Origin: Streptomyces stelliscabiei
GTDB lineage: Bacteria; Actinomycetota; Actinomycetes; Streptomycetales; Streptomycetaceae
Assembly (NCBI RefSeq): GCF_014873495.1
Contig: NZ_JADBGF010000001.1
Coordinates: 7,006,001-7,070,000, forward strand
Length of the DNA stretch: 64,000 nt
Direction: 5' to 3'
Shown: piece by piece, positions 8,365 to 16,001 of the stretch
How the letters are laid out: every line of letters begins with the position of its first letter
How positions within the stretch are numbered: the stretch's first letter is position 1
Notes under the pieces: generated by a model
The model's database searches: none
Seen by the model: the letters and a program-made list of their open reading frames with translations, nothing else
Told to the model about the DNA's origin: nothing
Program-made: the position numbers and the translations under genes

Positions 8365-9129
8365 TCAGTCCTGCGGGCGCTTGAGCCTCGCCACGAACTT
8401 GTAGCGGTCGCCCCGGTACACCGACCGCACCCACTCCACCGGCTGGCCCTCCATGTCCAGCGAGTGCCGGGAGAGCATCAGCATCGGCAGGCCGACGTCC
8501 GTGCCCAGCAGGCCGGCCTCGCGCGGGGTGGCCAGCGAGGTCTCGATGGTCTCCTCGGCCTCGGCGAGACGGACGTCGTACACCTCGGCGAGCGCGGTGT
8601 ACAGGGAGGTGTACTTGACCAGTGATCTGCGCAGGGCCGGAAAGCGCTTGGCGCTCAGGTGGGTCGTCTCGATGGCCATCGGCTCGCCGTTGGCCATGCG
8701 GAGGCGCTCGATGCGCAGGACCCGGCCGCCGGCGGTGATGTCGAGCTGCCCCGCGAGCGTGTCGTCGGCGGTGATGTAGCCGATGTCGAGCAGCTGGGAC
8801 GTCGGTTCGAGGCCCTGGGCGCGCATGTCCTCCGTGTACGAGGTGAGTTGCAGTGCCTGGGAGACCTTCGGCTTCGCGACGAACGTGCCTTTGCCCTGGA
8901 TGCGCTCCAGCCGCCCCTCGACCACCAGCTCCTGCAGCGCCTGCCGCACGGTCGTGCGCGAGGTGTCGAACTCGGCGGCGAGGGTGCGCTCCGGCGGCAC
9001 CGGCGTGCCGGGCGGAAGCGTCTCGGTCATGTCGAGCAGGTGCTTCTTCAGGCGGTAGTACTTGGGCACGCGTGCGGTACGGACGGTCGCCCCGTTCTCG
9101 TTCTCCGCACTGCTGACGTCGGTGCTCAT
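8365..9129 (-). CDS. dasR: GntR/HutC-family global regulator DasR
   Basis: A 254-residue regulator with an N-terminal winged helix (about 22-90; the recognition region includes EFDTSRTTVRQALQEL and the wing GKGTFVAKP) and a C-terminal UTRA effector domain. In Streptomyces DasR represses chitin and N-acetylglucosamine uptake and catabolism genes and links them to development and antibiotics; glucosamine-6-phosphate releases it from dre sites. Here it is divergent from dasA, and dre-like sites lie between the two, so autoregulation and control of dasABC are expected. The ATG at 9129 is the first start in frame. Downstream it runs into the tandem repeat. Confidence 0.96.
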   Translation of the reverse strand: MSTDVSSAENENGATVRTARVPKYYRLKKHLLDMTETLPPGTPVPPERTLAAEFDTSRTTVRQALQELVVEGRLERIQGKGTFVAKPKVSQALQLTSYTEDMRAQGLEPTSQLLDIGYITADDTLAGQLDITAGGRVLRIERLRMANGEPMAIETTHLSAKRFPALRRSLVKYTSLYTALAEVYDVRLAEAEETIETSLATPREAGLLGTDVGLPMLMLSRHSLDMEGQPVEWVRSVYRGDRYKFVARLKRPQD

Positions 9130-9184
9130 GCTCCGCCTTCCCGGTCTTCGTGGCGTGATCCCTCTGTATACCCCTGCGGGCCCC

Positions 9185-9412
9185 GCTGGTCTAGTCCACG
9201 AAGGAGTCCTGACTGGTCCACTCCGCAGCGGTGCAGTGGTCTACCCGAAGAGTGTGGCTCAAGCGGCGCTGTTTTCGCTGGCTTATTACATAAAGGTTCC
9301 TGCATATGTAGGTCGCATAACGGCTGGTGAGAGGGGGTTCGAGCGCTCTTGACACAGCGAATGGTCTGAGCCAAGCTCCGCCTACTGGTCTACACCATTG
9401 GTCCAGGTCCTG
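9185..9412. promoter_or_regulatory. cluster of dre-like DasR sites between dasR and dasA
   Basis: The best site is ACTGGTCTACACCATT at 9384-9399. Further close matches are GCTGGTCTAGTCCACG (9185-9200), CAGTGGTCTACCCGAA (9234-9249) and weaker AATGGTCTGAGCCAAG (9360-9375) and ATTGGTCCAGGTCCTG (9397-9412). A half-like copy is at 9211-9220. The known dre consensus centres on TGGTCTAGACCA. The right-hand sites overlap the dasA promoter; the left-hand ones are near the dasR start. Confidence 0.8.
9349..9377 (+). promoter_or_regulatory. probable dasA promoter
   Basis: TTGACA at 9349-9354, a 17-base spacer and CAAGCT at 9372-9377. One dre-like site lies in the spacer and the best dre site lies over the expected start, which suits DasR repression. 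The -10 hexamer is a poor match. Confidence 0.5.
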
Positions 9413-9497
9413 GCCCCAGGGGCGGTACGTCCTGTCACCGCGGGGAGCAGGGGGGTTTGTGGCATCCCTGAGCAATGGCATCCCTGAGGAGGGTGGC

Positions 9498-10778
9498 GTG
9501 AAGAGGAAGCTGACGACCGCGATCTGTGTCGCGGGCATGATGGTCTCCATCGCGGCGTGCGGGGGCGGCGAGAAGAAGAGCTCGGACACCGGCGCCGACA
9601 CCAAGGAGCTGACGGTCTGGCTCACGGTGGACGCGCAGAACAACTGGCCCGAGCTGGTCAAGGCCGCCGACGCGGCGATCGAGAAGAAGCACCCCGGCAT
9701 CACCATCACGCACGAGTACTACGGCTGGCCCGACAAGAACGCCAAGCTCGACGCCGTCCTCGCCACCGACAAGGCCCCCGACGTGGTCGAGATGGGCAAC
9801 ACGGAGATGCTCGCCTACATGGTCAAGGGTGCCTTCGCCCCCCTCGACGCGGCGAAGTTCGACAACGCGGACGCCTGGCTCGACGGCCTCAAGGCCTCCG
9901 TCACCTACGAGGGCAAGACCTACGGCGTCCCGTACTACGCCGGTGGCCGCGTCGCCAACTGGCGCAAGGACGTCTTCGCCGCCGCGGGCGTCAAGTCCCC
10001 GCCGAAGACGTACGCCGAACTCACCGCCGCCCTCGACAAGGTGCAGAAGAAGCAGGGCGCCAAGTTCAGCGCCTGGTACCAGCCCACCCGCGACTGGTAC
10101 GCGGCCATGTCCTTCGTGTACGACGCCGGCGGCTCCATCGCCGTCGAGTCGGGCGGCAAGTGGAAGGCCAACCTCTCCTCGCCCGAATCCCGCAAGGGGC
10201 TCGGCGAGTTCAAGAACGTCGTCGACACGTACATGCACGGCGACAAGACCAAGGACGAGTCCGACCGGTACATCGTCTACGGGCAGGGCAAGTCCGGCAT
10301 GATCTTCGCCCCCGCCTGGGAGGGCGCGACCGCCGCGGCCAAGGAGAACGACAAGACCGGCAAGCTCGAAGGCAACGTCGAGAACTTCGTGATGCCCGGC
10401 CCGTCCGGGAAGAACCTGCCCGTCTTCCTCGGCGGCAGCGACCTCGCCGTCCCGGTGAAGTCCGACGCGCAGACCGTCGCCGCCGAGTGGATCAACGCCT
10501 TCACCGGGCCCGCCGGCCAGAAGGGGCTGATGGGGAAGGGCAACCTGCCCAACAACAAGACCGACCTCGCCACGCTGAAGGACGACCCGGCGACGGCGGT
10601 TCCGGCCACCGCGGCCGAGTCCAACTGGTTCGTCCCGATGGCGCCCGGCTGGGGACAGGTCGAGAAGGCCCAGATCCTGCAGACGATGCTGCAGTCCATC
10701 GGCACCGGCAAGAAGTCGGTCGAGGAGGCCGCGAAGGAAGCGGACGCCGAGATCGACAAGGTCATCAACAACGAGTGA
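9498..10778 (+). CDS. dasA: N,N'-diacetylchitobiose-binding lipoprotein DasA
   Basis: Extracellular sugar-binding lipoprotein of the DasABC importer (426 aa). The N-terminus has basic residues, a hydrophobic core and a lipobox ending at Cys21 (MVSIAAC). The rest is a family-1 solute-binding fold, with motifs such as APDVVEMGNTEM and GVPYYAGGR. The GTG at 9498 follows GAGGAGGG. It is first in the dasABCD unit, under dre sites. In S. coelicolor DasA binds chitobiose and is needed for normal development. A 336-base repeat-rich spacer, not a tight junction, separates it from dasB. Confidence 0.96.
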   Translation: MKRKLTTAICVAGMMVSIAACGGGEKKSSDTGADTKELTVWLTVDAQNNWPELVKAADAAIEKKHPGITITHEYYGWPDKNAKLDAVLATDKAPDVVEMGNTEMLAYMVKGAFAPLDAAKFDNADAWLDGLKASVTYEGKTYGVPYYAGGRVANWRKDVFAAAGVKSPPKTYAELTAALDKVQKKQGAKFSAWYQPTRDWYAAMSFVYDAGGSIAVESGGKWKANLSSPESRKGLGEFKNVVDTYMHGDKTKDESDRYIVYGQGKSGMIFAPAWEGATAAAKENDKTGKLEGNVENFVMPGPSGKNLPVFLGGSDLAVPVKSDAQTVAAEWINAFTGPAGQKGLMGKGNLPNNKTDLATLKDDPATAVPATAAESNWFVPMAPGWGQVEKAQILQTMLQSIGTGKKSVEEAAKEADAEIDKVINNE

Positions 10779-10843
10779 CGGTGACCCGTCGGTCGGGGCC
10801 CGGCCGTGGTGGCCGGGCCCGGCCGGGGGTGGCCCGGCGGTCG

Positions 10844-10990
10844 GCCGGTGGGGGACACCGGGTTGGCCGCCGGTCGAAGACATCAGGTCGCCCGGTCGAA
10901 GACATCGGGTCGCCCGGTCGAAGACATCGGGTCCGCCGGTTGCGGACACCGGGTCGACCGGTTGCAGACACCGGTTCGGCCGGTGGGTGA
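10844..10990 (+). repeat. 22-bp tandem repeat between dasA and dasB
   Basis: About six and a half copies of a unit like CCGGTCGAAGACATCGGGTC; the central three are almost identical and the outer ones vary (CCGGTTGCAGACACCGG). Each unit starts with CCGG and holds an imperfect inverted repeat, so the transcript can fold into serial hairpins. Confidence 0.85.
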
Positions 10991-11035
10991 TCTACGAAAG
11001 TGCCGCGATGGGGTGTCGGTTCGGTGCCGGTGCGT

Positions 11036-11098
11036 CGTGGCTGGTCGCGCAGTTTCCCGCGCCCCTTCGGGGGCGCTGCTGCCGGCCCCTCCTTCATC
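11036..11098. repeat. short copy (B) of the dispersed intergenic repeat with hairpin
   Basis: Shares GGCTGGTCGCGCAGTTTCCC with the larger copies. It includes a 7-bp perfect hairpin GCGCCCC-TTCG-GGGGCGC at 11059-11076, which could act as an mRNA stabiliser or partial terminator ahead of dasB; there is no T tract. Confidence 0.65.
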
Positions 11099-11114
11099 TG
11101 CTTAGGAGTGCGCG

Positions 11115-12110
11115 ATGAGTGCCGCAGACACGACCGCCCCCGCGAAGGTGCCGCCCGCGCGGCCGGCGCCGCCCGCGCCACCTCCGCCGGTGGTCACCGG
11201 GCGTTCGGCCAGACGTTCGGCGGGAGGAGCCGCGGTCCCCTGGGCCCTCCTCGCCCCCTGCCTGCTGATTCTCGCCGTCGTCCTCGGCTACCCGCTGGTC
11301 CGCCTCGTCACCCTGTCCTTCCAGGAGTTCGGCCAGTCCCAGCTGTGGGGGTTCAAGCCCGCCGAGTCGGTCGGGTTCGACAACTTCTCCAAGGTGCTGG
11401 AGGACGGCGAGTTCTGGTCGGTGGTCGTCCGGACCATCGTCTTCGCCGCCGCCTGCGTCGTGTTCACGATGGTCATCGGCATGGCGGTCGCCCTGCTGCT
11501 CCAGCGCGTCTCCGGCTGGGTCAAGACGCTCGTCAACATCGCGCTCGTGGCGAGCTGGGGCATGCCCATCATCGTCGCCACCACCGTCTTCAAGTGGCTG
11601 TTCGACTCCGACTACGGCATCTTCAACGCCCTCCTCAGCAAGCTCCCCGGCGTCGACATGATCGGCCACAACTGGTTCGCCAGCGGCCCCGAGGGCCTGG
11701 CCGTCATCACGCTCCTCGTGGTGTGGGGCGCGGTGCCGTTCGTCGTCATCACCCTCAGCGCCGGACTCACCCAGGTCCCCAAGGAGTTGGAGGAGGCCGC
11801 CCGCCTCGACGGCGCCGGCGCGTGGGGCGTGTTCCGCTACGTCACGCTCCCCATCCTCAAGCCCATCATCGTGATGCTCACGACCCTCTCCGTCATCTGG
11901 GACATGGGCGTCTTCCCCCAGGTCTTCGTCATGCGCAACGGCCACCCGGAGGCCGAGTTCCAGTTGCTCACGACCTACTCGTACGACAGGGCGTTCGTGG
12001 TCAACGACTACGCGCAGGGCTCGGCCATCGCACTGCTGACCGTGCTGCTGCTGCTCGGCGTGATCGGTGTCTACATGCGCCAGATGCTGAAGATCGGAGA
12101 GGTCGAATGA
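11115..12110 (+). CDS. dasB: chitobiose ABC transporter permease DasB
   Basis: A 331-residue MalF-type permease of the DasABC importer. A Pro/Ala-rich cytoplasmic N-terminus (about 1-40) is followed by six membrane helices. The EAA loop that docks the ATPase is clear at EELEEAARLDGAGAWGVFRY-type sequence (ELEEAARLDGAGAW). The ATG at 11115 has a good ribosome binding site (TTAGGAG). The stop overlaps the dasC ATG (ATGA). No ATPase gene is in the operon, as in S. coelicolor where the shared ATPase MsiK serves this transporter. Confidence 0.95.
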   Translation: MSAADTTAPAKVPPARPAPPAPPPPVVTGRSARRSAGGAAVPWALLAPCLLILAVVLGYPLVRLVTLSFQEFGQSQLWGFKPAESVGFDNFSKVLEDGEFWSVVVRTIVFAAACVVFTMVIGMAVALLLQRVSGWVKTLVNIALVASWGMPIIVATTVFKWLFDSDYGIFNALLSKLPGVDMIGHNWFASGPEGLAVITLLVVWGAVPFVVITLSAGLTQVPKELEEAARLDGAGAWGVFRYVTLPILKPIIVMLTTLSVIWDMGVFPQVFVMRNGHPEAEFQLLTTYSYDRAFVVNDYAQGSAIALLTVLLLLGVIGVYMRQMLKIGEVE

Positions 12111-12970
12111 GCGGCACGAGCGCGATCGCCCCCACGAAGGGCCGCTCCGGCCCCCGGAAGCCGAAGCTCGGCTGGAACCTCCTCGGGCTGTTCGTCTTCG
12201 TCACCGCGGGCTTCCCCGTCTACTGGATGCTCAACACGGCGTTCAAGCCCGCCAAGGACGCGATCGACCCCGACCCCAGCCTGCTGCCGACGTCGATCAC
12301 CTTCGCCAACTTCGGCCGGGCGCTGGACATCGCCGACTTCTGGGGCCCGGTCGGCCGCAGCCTCATCGTGTCCCTGACCGTGGTCGTGATCGGCATCGTC
12401 GTGGGCATGCTGGCCGCCCTCGCCATCTCCCGGTTCGCCTTCCGCGGCCGCAAGGTGGTCATCGTCGGCATCCTGGCGGTGCAGATGGTCCCGCTGGTCG
12501 CGATGATCATCCCGGTCTTCCTGCTCCTGAACGACCTCGGCCAGTACGACCGCCTCACCGGCCTGATCATCACCTACCTGACGTTCATCCTCCCGTTCAC
12601 CGTGTGGACCCTGCGCGGCTTCATCGTCAACATCCCGCGCGAACTGGAGGAGGCGGCCATGGTCGACGGCTGCTCCCGCACCACCGCCTTCCTCCGCGTC
12701 GTGTTCCCCCTGCTCGCGCCGGGCATGGTGGCGACCTCGGTCTACGGCTTCATCCAGGCGTGGAACGAGTACCTCTACGCCCTGATGCTGATGAGCCAGC
12801 AGAACCAGACCGCGACCGTCTGGCTCGGCAACTTCACCACCAAGCACGGCACCGAATACGCCCCGATGATGGCCGGCTCCACCATGATGGCCGTGCCGAT
12901 CGTCGTCCTCTTCCTCCTCGTCCAGCGCAAGATGGCCGCGGGCCTCACCGCGGGCGCCGTGAAGGGATAA
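12107..12970 (+). CDS. dasC: chitobiose ABC transporter permease DasC
   Basis: A 287-residue MalG-type permease, partner of DasB. Six membrane helices and the EAA loop (RELEEAAMVDGCSRTTAFLR) are present. The ATG at 12107 overlaps the dasB stop by four bases, so the two permeases are made in coupled amounts. The C-terminus (AGLTAGAVKG) is the usual end of this family. The dasD start follows after eight bases. Confidence 0.95.
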   Translation: MSGTSAIAPTKGRSGPRKPKLGWNLLGLFVFVTAGFPVYWMLNTAFKPAKDAIDPDPSLLPTSITFANFGRALDIADFWGPVGRSLIVSLTVVVIGIVVGMLAALAISRFAFRGRKVVIVGILAVQMVPLVAMIIPVFLLLNDLGQYDRLTGLIITYLTFILPFTVWTLRGFIVNIPRELEEAAMVDGCSRTTAFLRVVFPLLAPGMVATSVYGFIQAWNEYLYALMLMSQQNQTATVWLGNFTTKHGTEYAPMMAGSTMMAVPIVVLFLLVQRKMAAGLTAGAVKG

Positions 12971-12978
12971 CCGCCCCG

Positions 12979-14520
12979 ATGACGACATTCGCCACCGGCT
13001 CGCCCGGCTCGCCCGGCTCGCCCTCCGGACAGGACGCCCTCGCGCGCGACGCGCTGACGGTTCTGCAGCCCGGTTTCACGGGCACCACCGCCCCCGACTG
13101 GCTGCTGCGCCGCCTCGGCGAGGGCCTCGCCTCCGTCGGCCTCTTCGGCCGCAACATCACCTCGCCCGGACAGCTGGCGGCCCTCACCGCCCAGTTGCGC
13201 GCCGAGCACGAGGACGTGCTGGTCGCGATCGACGAGGAGGGCGGCGACGTCACGCGCCTGGAGGTGCGCACCGGCTCCTCCTTCCCGGGCAACCACGCCC
13301 TGGGCGCGGTCGACGACGTGGACCTGACCAGGGGCGTCGCCTTCGCCCTGGGCCGCCGCCTGGCGGAGTGCGGCGTGAACCTCAACTGGGCCCCCTCGGC
13401 CGACGTGAACGCCAACCCGTCCAACCCGGTCATCGGGGTCCGCTCCTTCGGCGCCGACCCCGACCTGGTCGCCCGCCACACGGCCGCCTACGTCACCGGT
13501 CTCCAGAACGCGGGCGTCGCCGCCTGCACCAAGCACTTCCCGGGCCACGGCGACACCGCCGTCGACTCCCACCACTTCCTGCCCCGGATCGACGCGGACC
13601 GCTCGCTCGTGGACTCCCGGGACCTGGCCCCCTTCCGCGCCGCCATCGCCGCCGGTTCGCGCGCGATGATGAGCGCCCACATCCTGGTCCCGGCCCTGGA
13701 CCCCGACCTTCCGGCGACGCTGTCCCCCGGCATCCTCACCGGCCTCCTCCGCGGCGAACTCGGCTACGACGGCCTCATCGTCACCGACGGCATGGAGATG
13801 CGGGCCATCGCGGACACCTACGGCATCGAACGAGGCAGCGTGCTCGCCCTGGCCGCGGGCGCCGACGCCATCTGCGTCGGCGGCGGGCTCGCCGACGAGG
13901 AGACCGTCCGCCGCCTGCGCGACGCCCTGGTCACGGCGGTCCGCGACGGCGACCTCGCCGAGGAACGCCTGGCGGACGCGGCGAGGCGGGTCCGGTCCCT
14001 GGCGAAGTGGACCCGGTCGGCGGCCGGGGGAACGGGAGACGGCGGTGGCGGCCACGAGACCGACGACGCCACCGGGGACGTCGGTCTCGTGGCCGCCCGC
14101 CGCGCCCTGACCACCACCCGCGCCCGGCCCTACGAGCCGCCGACCCAGTCCCTCTACGTCGCGGCCTTCACCCCGGTCGCGAACATCGCGGTGGGCGACG
14201 AGACCCCGTGGGGCGTCGGGGCGGAACTGGCCCGCCTCCTTCCCGGCACCGAGACGGGCACCTTCGCCGGCGACAGCGCCGGAGCCTCGGCCCTGTCGGT
14301 CGCCGGCACCCGTCGCGTCGTCGCCGTCGTCCGCGACGAACACCGTCACCCGTGGATGACCGCGGCCCTCGACCTGCTCCTCGCCACCCGCCCCGACACG
14401 ATCGTCGTGGAGATGGGCGTCCCGCAGGCCCCGCCCCGGGGCGCCCTCCACATCGCGACCCACGGCGCGGCGAGGGTCTGCGGAAGGGCGGCGGCCGAGA
14501 TCATCGCCGGGACGCGCTAG
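12979..14520 (+). CDS. dasD: GH3 beta-N-acetylhexosaminidase DasD
   Basis: A 513-residue cytoplasmic family-3 glycoside hydrolase that should split imported chitobiose into N-acetylglucosamine. Family marks: AIDEEGGDVTRL, the KHFPGHGDTAVDSHH loop carrying the catalytic His/Asp of NagZ-like enzymes, and the nucleophile Asp in IVTDGMEM. A divergent C-terminal domain follows about residue 360. The N-terminus carries a 9-base repeat coding for SPGSPGSPS. The ATG at 12979 lies eight bases after dasC. No signal peptide. The unit ends in a strong bidirectional terminator. Confidence 0.93.
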   Translation: MTTFATGSPGSPGSPSGQDALARDALTVLQPGFTGTTAPDWLLRRLGEGLASVGLFGRNITSPGQLAALTAQLRAEHEDVLVAIDEEGGDVTRLEVRTGSSFPGNHALGAVDDVDLTRGVAFALGRRLAECGVNLNWAPSADVNANPSNPVIGVRSFGADPDLVARHTAAYVTGLQNAGVAACTKHFPGHGDTAVDSHHFLPRIDADRSLVDSRDLAPFRAAIAAGSRAMMSAHILVPALDPDLPATLSPGILTGLLRGELGYDGLIVTDGMEMRAIADTYGIERGSVLALAAGADAICVGGGLADEETVRRLRDALVTAVRDGDLAEERLADAARRVRSLAKWTRSAAGGTGDGGGGHETDDATGDVGLVAARRALTTTRARPYEPPTQSLYVAAFTPVANIAVGDETPWGVGAELARLLPGTETGTFAGDSAGASALSVAGTRRVVAVVRDEHRHPWMTAALDLLLATRPDTIVVEMGVPQAPPRGALHIATHGAARVCGRAAAEIIAGTR

Positions 14521-14566
14521 CGACTCCCGACAAACCCGGCCCGTCCGGCGAACCCCCACGCACAAA

Positions 14567-14597
14567 GGCGCCACGGCCCCCACCGGGCCGTGGCGCC
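14567..14597. terminator. bidirectional terminator between dasD and nagB
   Basis: A perfect 13-bp stem, GGCGCCACGGCCC paired with GGGCCGTGGCGCC, and a five-base loop, between two convergent genes. Confidence 0.85.
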
Positions 14598-14615
14598 GTC
14601 GTGTACCCCCGCCGC

Positions 14616-15401
14616 CTAGATCCCCTGCCAGTCGGGCTTGTTGTCGAACGTGTGCCGGAAGTAGTCCGCCAGCTTCAGCTTCGACGCGGCGCCCTCGTCC
14701 ACCACGACCGTCGCGTGGCGATGGAGCTGCAGCGCCGAGGCCGGGCAGACCGCCGCCACCGGCCCCTCCACGGTCGCCGCGACGGCGTCGGCCTTGCCCT
14801 CGCCCGTGGCGAGCAGGACCAGGTGCCGTGCCTCCAGGATCGTGCCGATGCCCTGGGTGATGACGTGGTGCGGCACCTGCTCGATGTCGCCGCCGAAGAA
14901 CCGCGCGTTGTCGATCCGGGTCTGCTGGGTGAGCGTCTTGATCCGTGTCCGGGAGGCGAGCGAGGAGCAGGGCTCGTTGAACCCGATGTGCCCGTCGGTC
15001 CCGATGCCGAGCAGTTGCAGATCCACGCCCCCGGCCTCGGCCAGCGCCCTGTCGTACGCCTCGCACGCCCCCGTCACGTCCTCGGCGGTCCCGTCGGGTC
15101 CCATGAAGGCGTCCGGATCCAGCCCCAGCGGCTCCAGCACCTCCCGCCGCAGCACCGAGCGGTACGACTCGGGGTGCTCGGCCGGCAGACCCACGTACTC
15201 GTCGAGCTGGGCGACCCGCGCCCGGGAGGCGTCCACGGCACCGGATCGCACCTTCGCCGTGAGCGCCGTGTAGATGGGCAGCGGGGTCGAGCCCGTGGCC
15301 ACCCCGAGCAGCGCCTCGGGCTTGCGCCGGAGCAACTGCGCCATCGCCTCGGCTATGAGTTCGCCACCCGCCTTGGCATCCGGAACGATGACAACTTCCA
15401 C
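14616..15401 (-). CDS. nagB: glucosamine-6-phosphate deaminase
   Basis: A 261-residue enzyme that turns glucosamine-6-phosphate into fructose-6-phosphate plus ammonia, the step that both feeds glycolysis and removes the DasR effector. Motifs: phosphate-binding LGVATGSTPLPIY, catalytic QLDEYVGL, and IGTDGHIGFNEP. The start is GTG at 15401 (first residues MEVVIVPDAK). Two dre sites lie upstream, placing it in the DasR regulon, convergent with dasABCD. Confidence 0.96.
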   Translation of the reverse strand: MEVVIVPDAKAGGELIAEAMAQLLRRKPEALLGVATGSTPLPIYTALTAKVRSGAVDASRARVAQLDEYVGLPAEHPESYRSVLRREVLEPLGLDPDAFMGPDGTAEDVTGACEAYDRALAEAGGVDLQLLGIGTDGHIGFNEPCSSLASRTRIKTLTQQTRIDNARFFGGDIEQVPHHVITQGIGTILEARHLVLLATGEGKADAVAATVEGPVAAVCPASALQLHRHATVVVDEGAASKLKLADYFRHTFDNKPDWQGI

Positions 15402-15470
15402 GCTGGGCCTGCCGATCTGGAAAGAAGGACTCTAGGGGAACCCGACCCGGAGCGGCCAGGTAGCCTCGTA

Positions 15471-15486
15471 TGTGGTGTAGACCAAT
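15471..15486 (-). promoter_or_regulatory. dre site upstream of nagB
   Basis: On the minus strand ATTGGTCTACACCACA, 70 bases before the nagB start. It is nearly the mirror of the best dasA site (ACTGGTCTACACCATT). Confidence 0.8.
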
Positions 15487-15672
15487 CTAGCAGGGGTGTC
15501 CCCGACGCCACAGGGGTCGCCGGGCAGGTACCTGAGGCGGCCACCGCGGTCGCCACCGTCGTCCGGCGTTCCGGCCCGCCCCCGGCCGGAAGCGGGCTAC
15601 TCTGCGTGTGGGTCGTCGGCGGATGTCGGACAATGGAACAACAACAAACATCCGCCAACGCATGGACACACG

Positions 15673-15688
15673 CAGTGGTCTAGTCAAC
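15673..15688. promoter_or_regulatory. second dre-like site in the nagB upstream region
   Basis: CAGTGGTCTAGTCAAC matches the left half of dre well and the right half weakly. It is 272 bases from nagB, next to the 3' end of the sRNA locus, so its target is unclear. Confidence 0.55.
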
Positions 15689-15750
15689 AATGCGTGGTAG
15701 GCATGTGATCGATCAACGGCTCCGGCCGCCGACGATCGCCCGTCAAGAAG

Positions 15751-15905
15751 AAAAAGCCTCCGTCTTCCCCGCACAGGAAGGCGGACCGAGGACCCGGCGC
15801 TCTCTGCCCTGACTGCTCCGGATCCTCGCCTTCGGCCGACTGGGACCGCACACCCCACGGCCGATGTTGCTCCGGGCTGCGGTGCCGGGAGGGTTGAGGG
15901 TCCCT
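15751..15905 (-). ncRNA. small RNA homologous by position to scr5239
   Basis: Within the 600-base gap between nagB and the sensor kinase the minus strand has a clear rho-independent terminator (hairpin 15785-15759, TCCGCCTTCC with GGAAGACGGA, then GGCTTTTTCTTCTT). Upstream of it the RNA can form further hairpins (CGAGGA..TCCTCG at 15828-15788). No ORF fits. In S. coelicolor the ~159-nt sRNA scr5239, which acts on dagA and metE mRNAs, lies in the gap upstream of SCO5239, the kinase homologue. The 3' end is well placed; the 5' end here is an estimate from that published length and no promoter is obvious. Confidence 0.65.
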
Positions 15906-16001
15906 CTCAGGCGCCGCGGCCCGCGGGTGTTCTCCGGAGCCGACCACGACGGCCACCGGCCCTTTCCGGTCATCTTCGTATCGCCAGGTACGCTCGCACA
16001 C

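Larger units (their letters stand above)
10779..11114 (+). other. dasA-dasB spacer
   Basis: No gene. It contains a 22-bp tandem repeat, a short copy of the dispersed genomic palindrome and a strong hairpin, then the dasB ribosome binding site (TTAGGAG). Probably part of the dasABC transcript. Confidence 0.6.

Noticed and set aside
10844..10990. Tandem units between dasA and dasB as a CRISPR array
   Set aside because: Repeats are contiguous with no spacers of unique sequence, and no cas gene is present.
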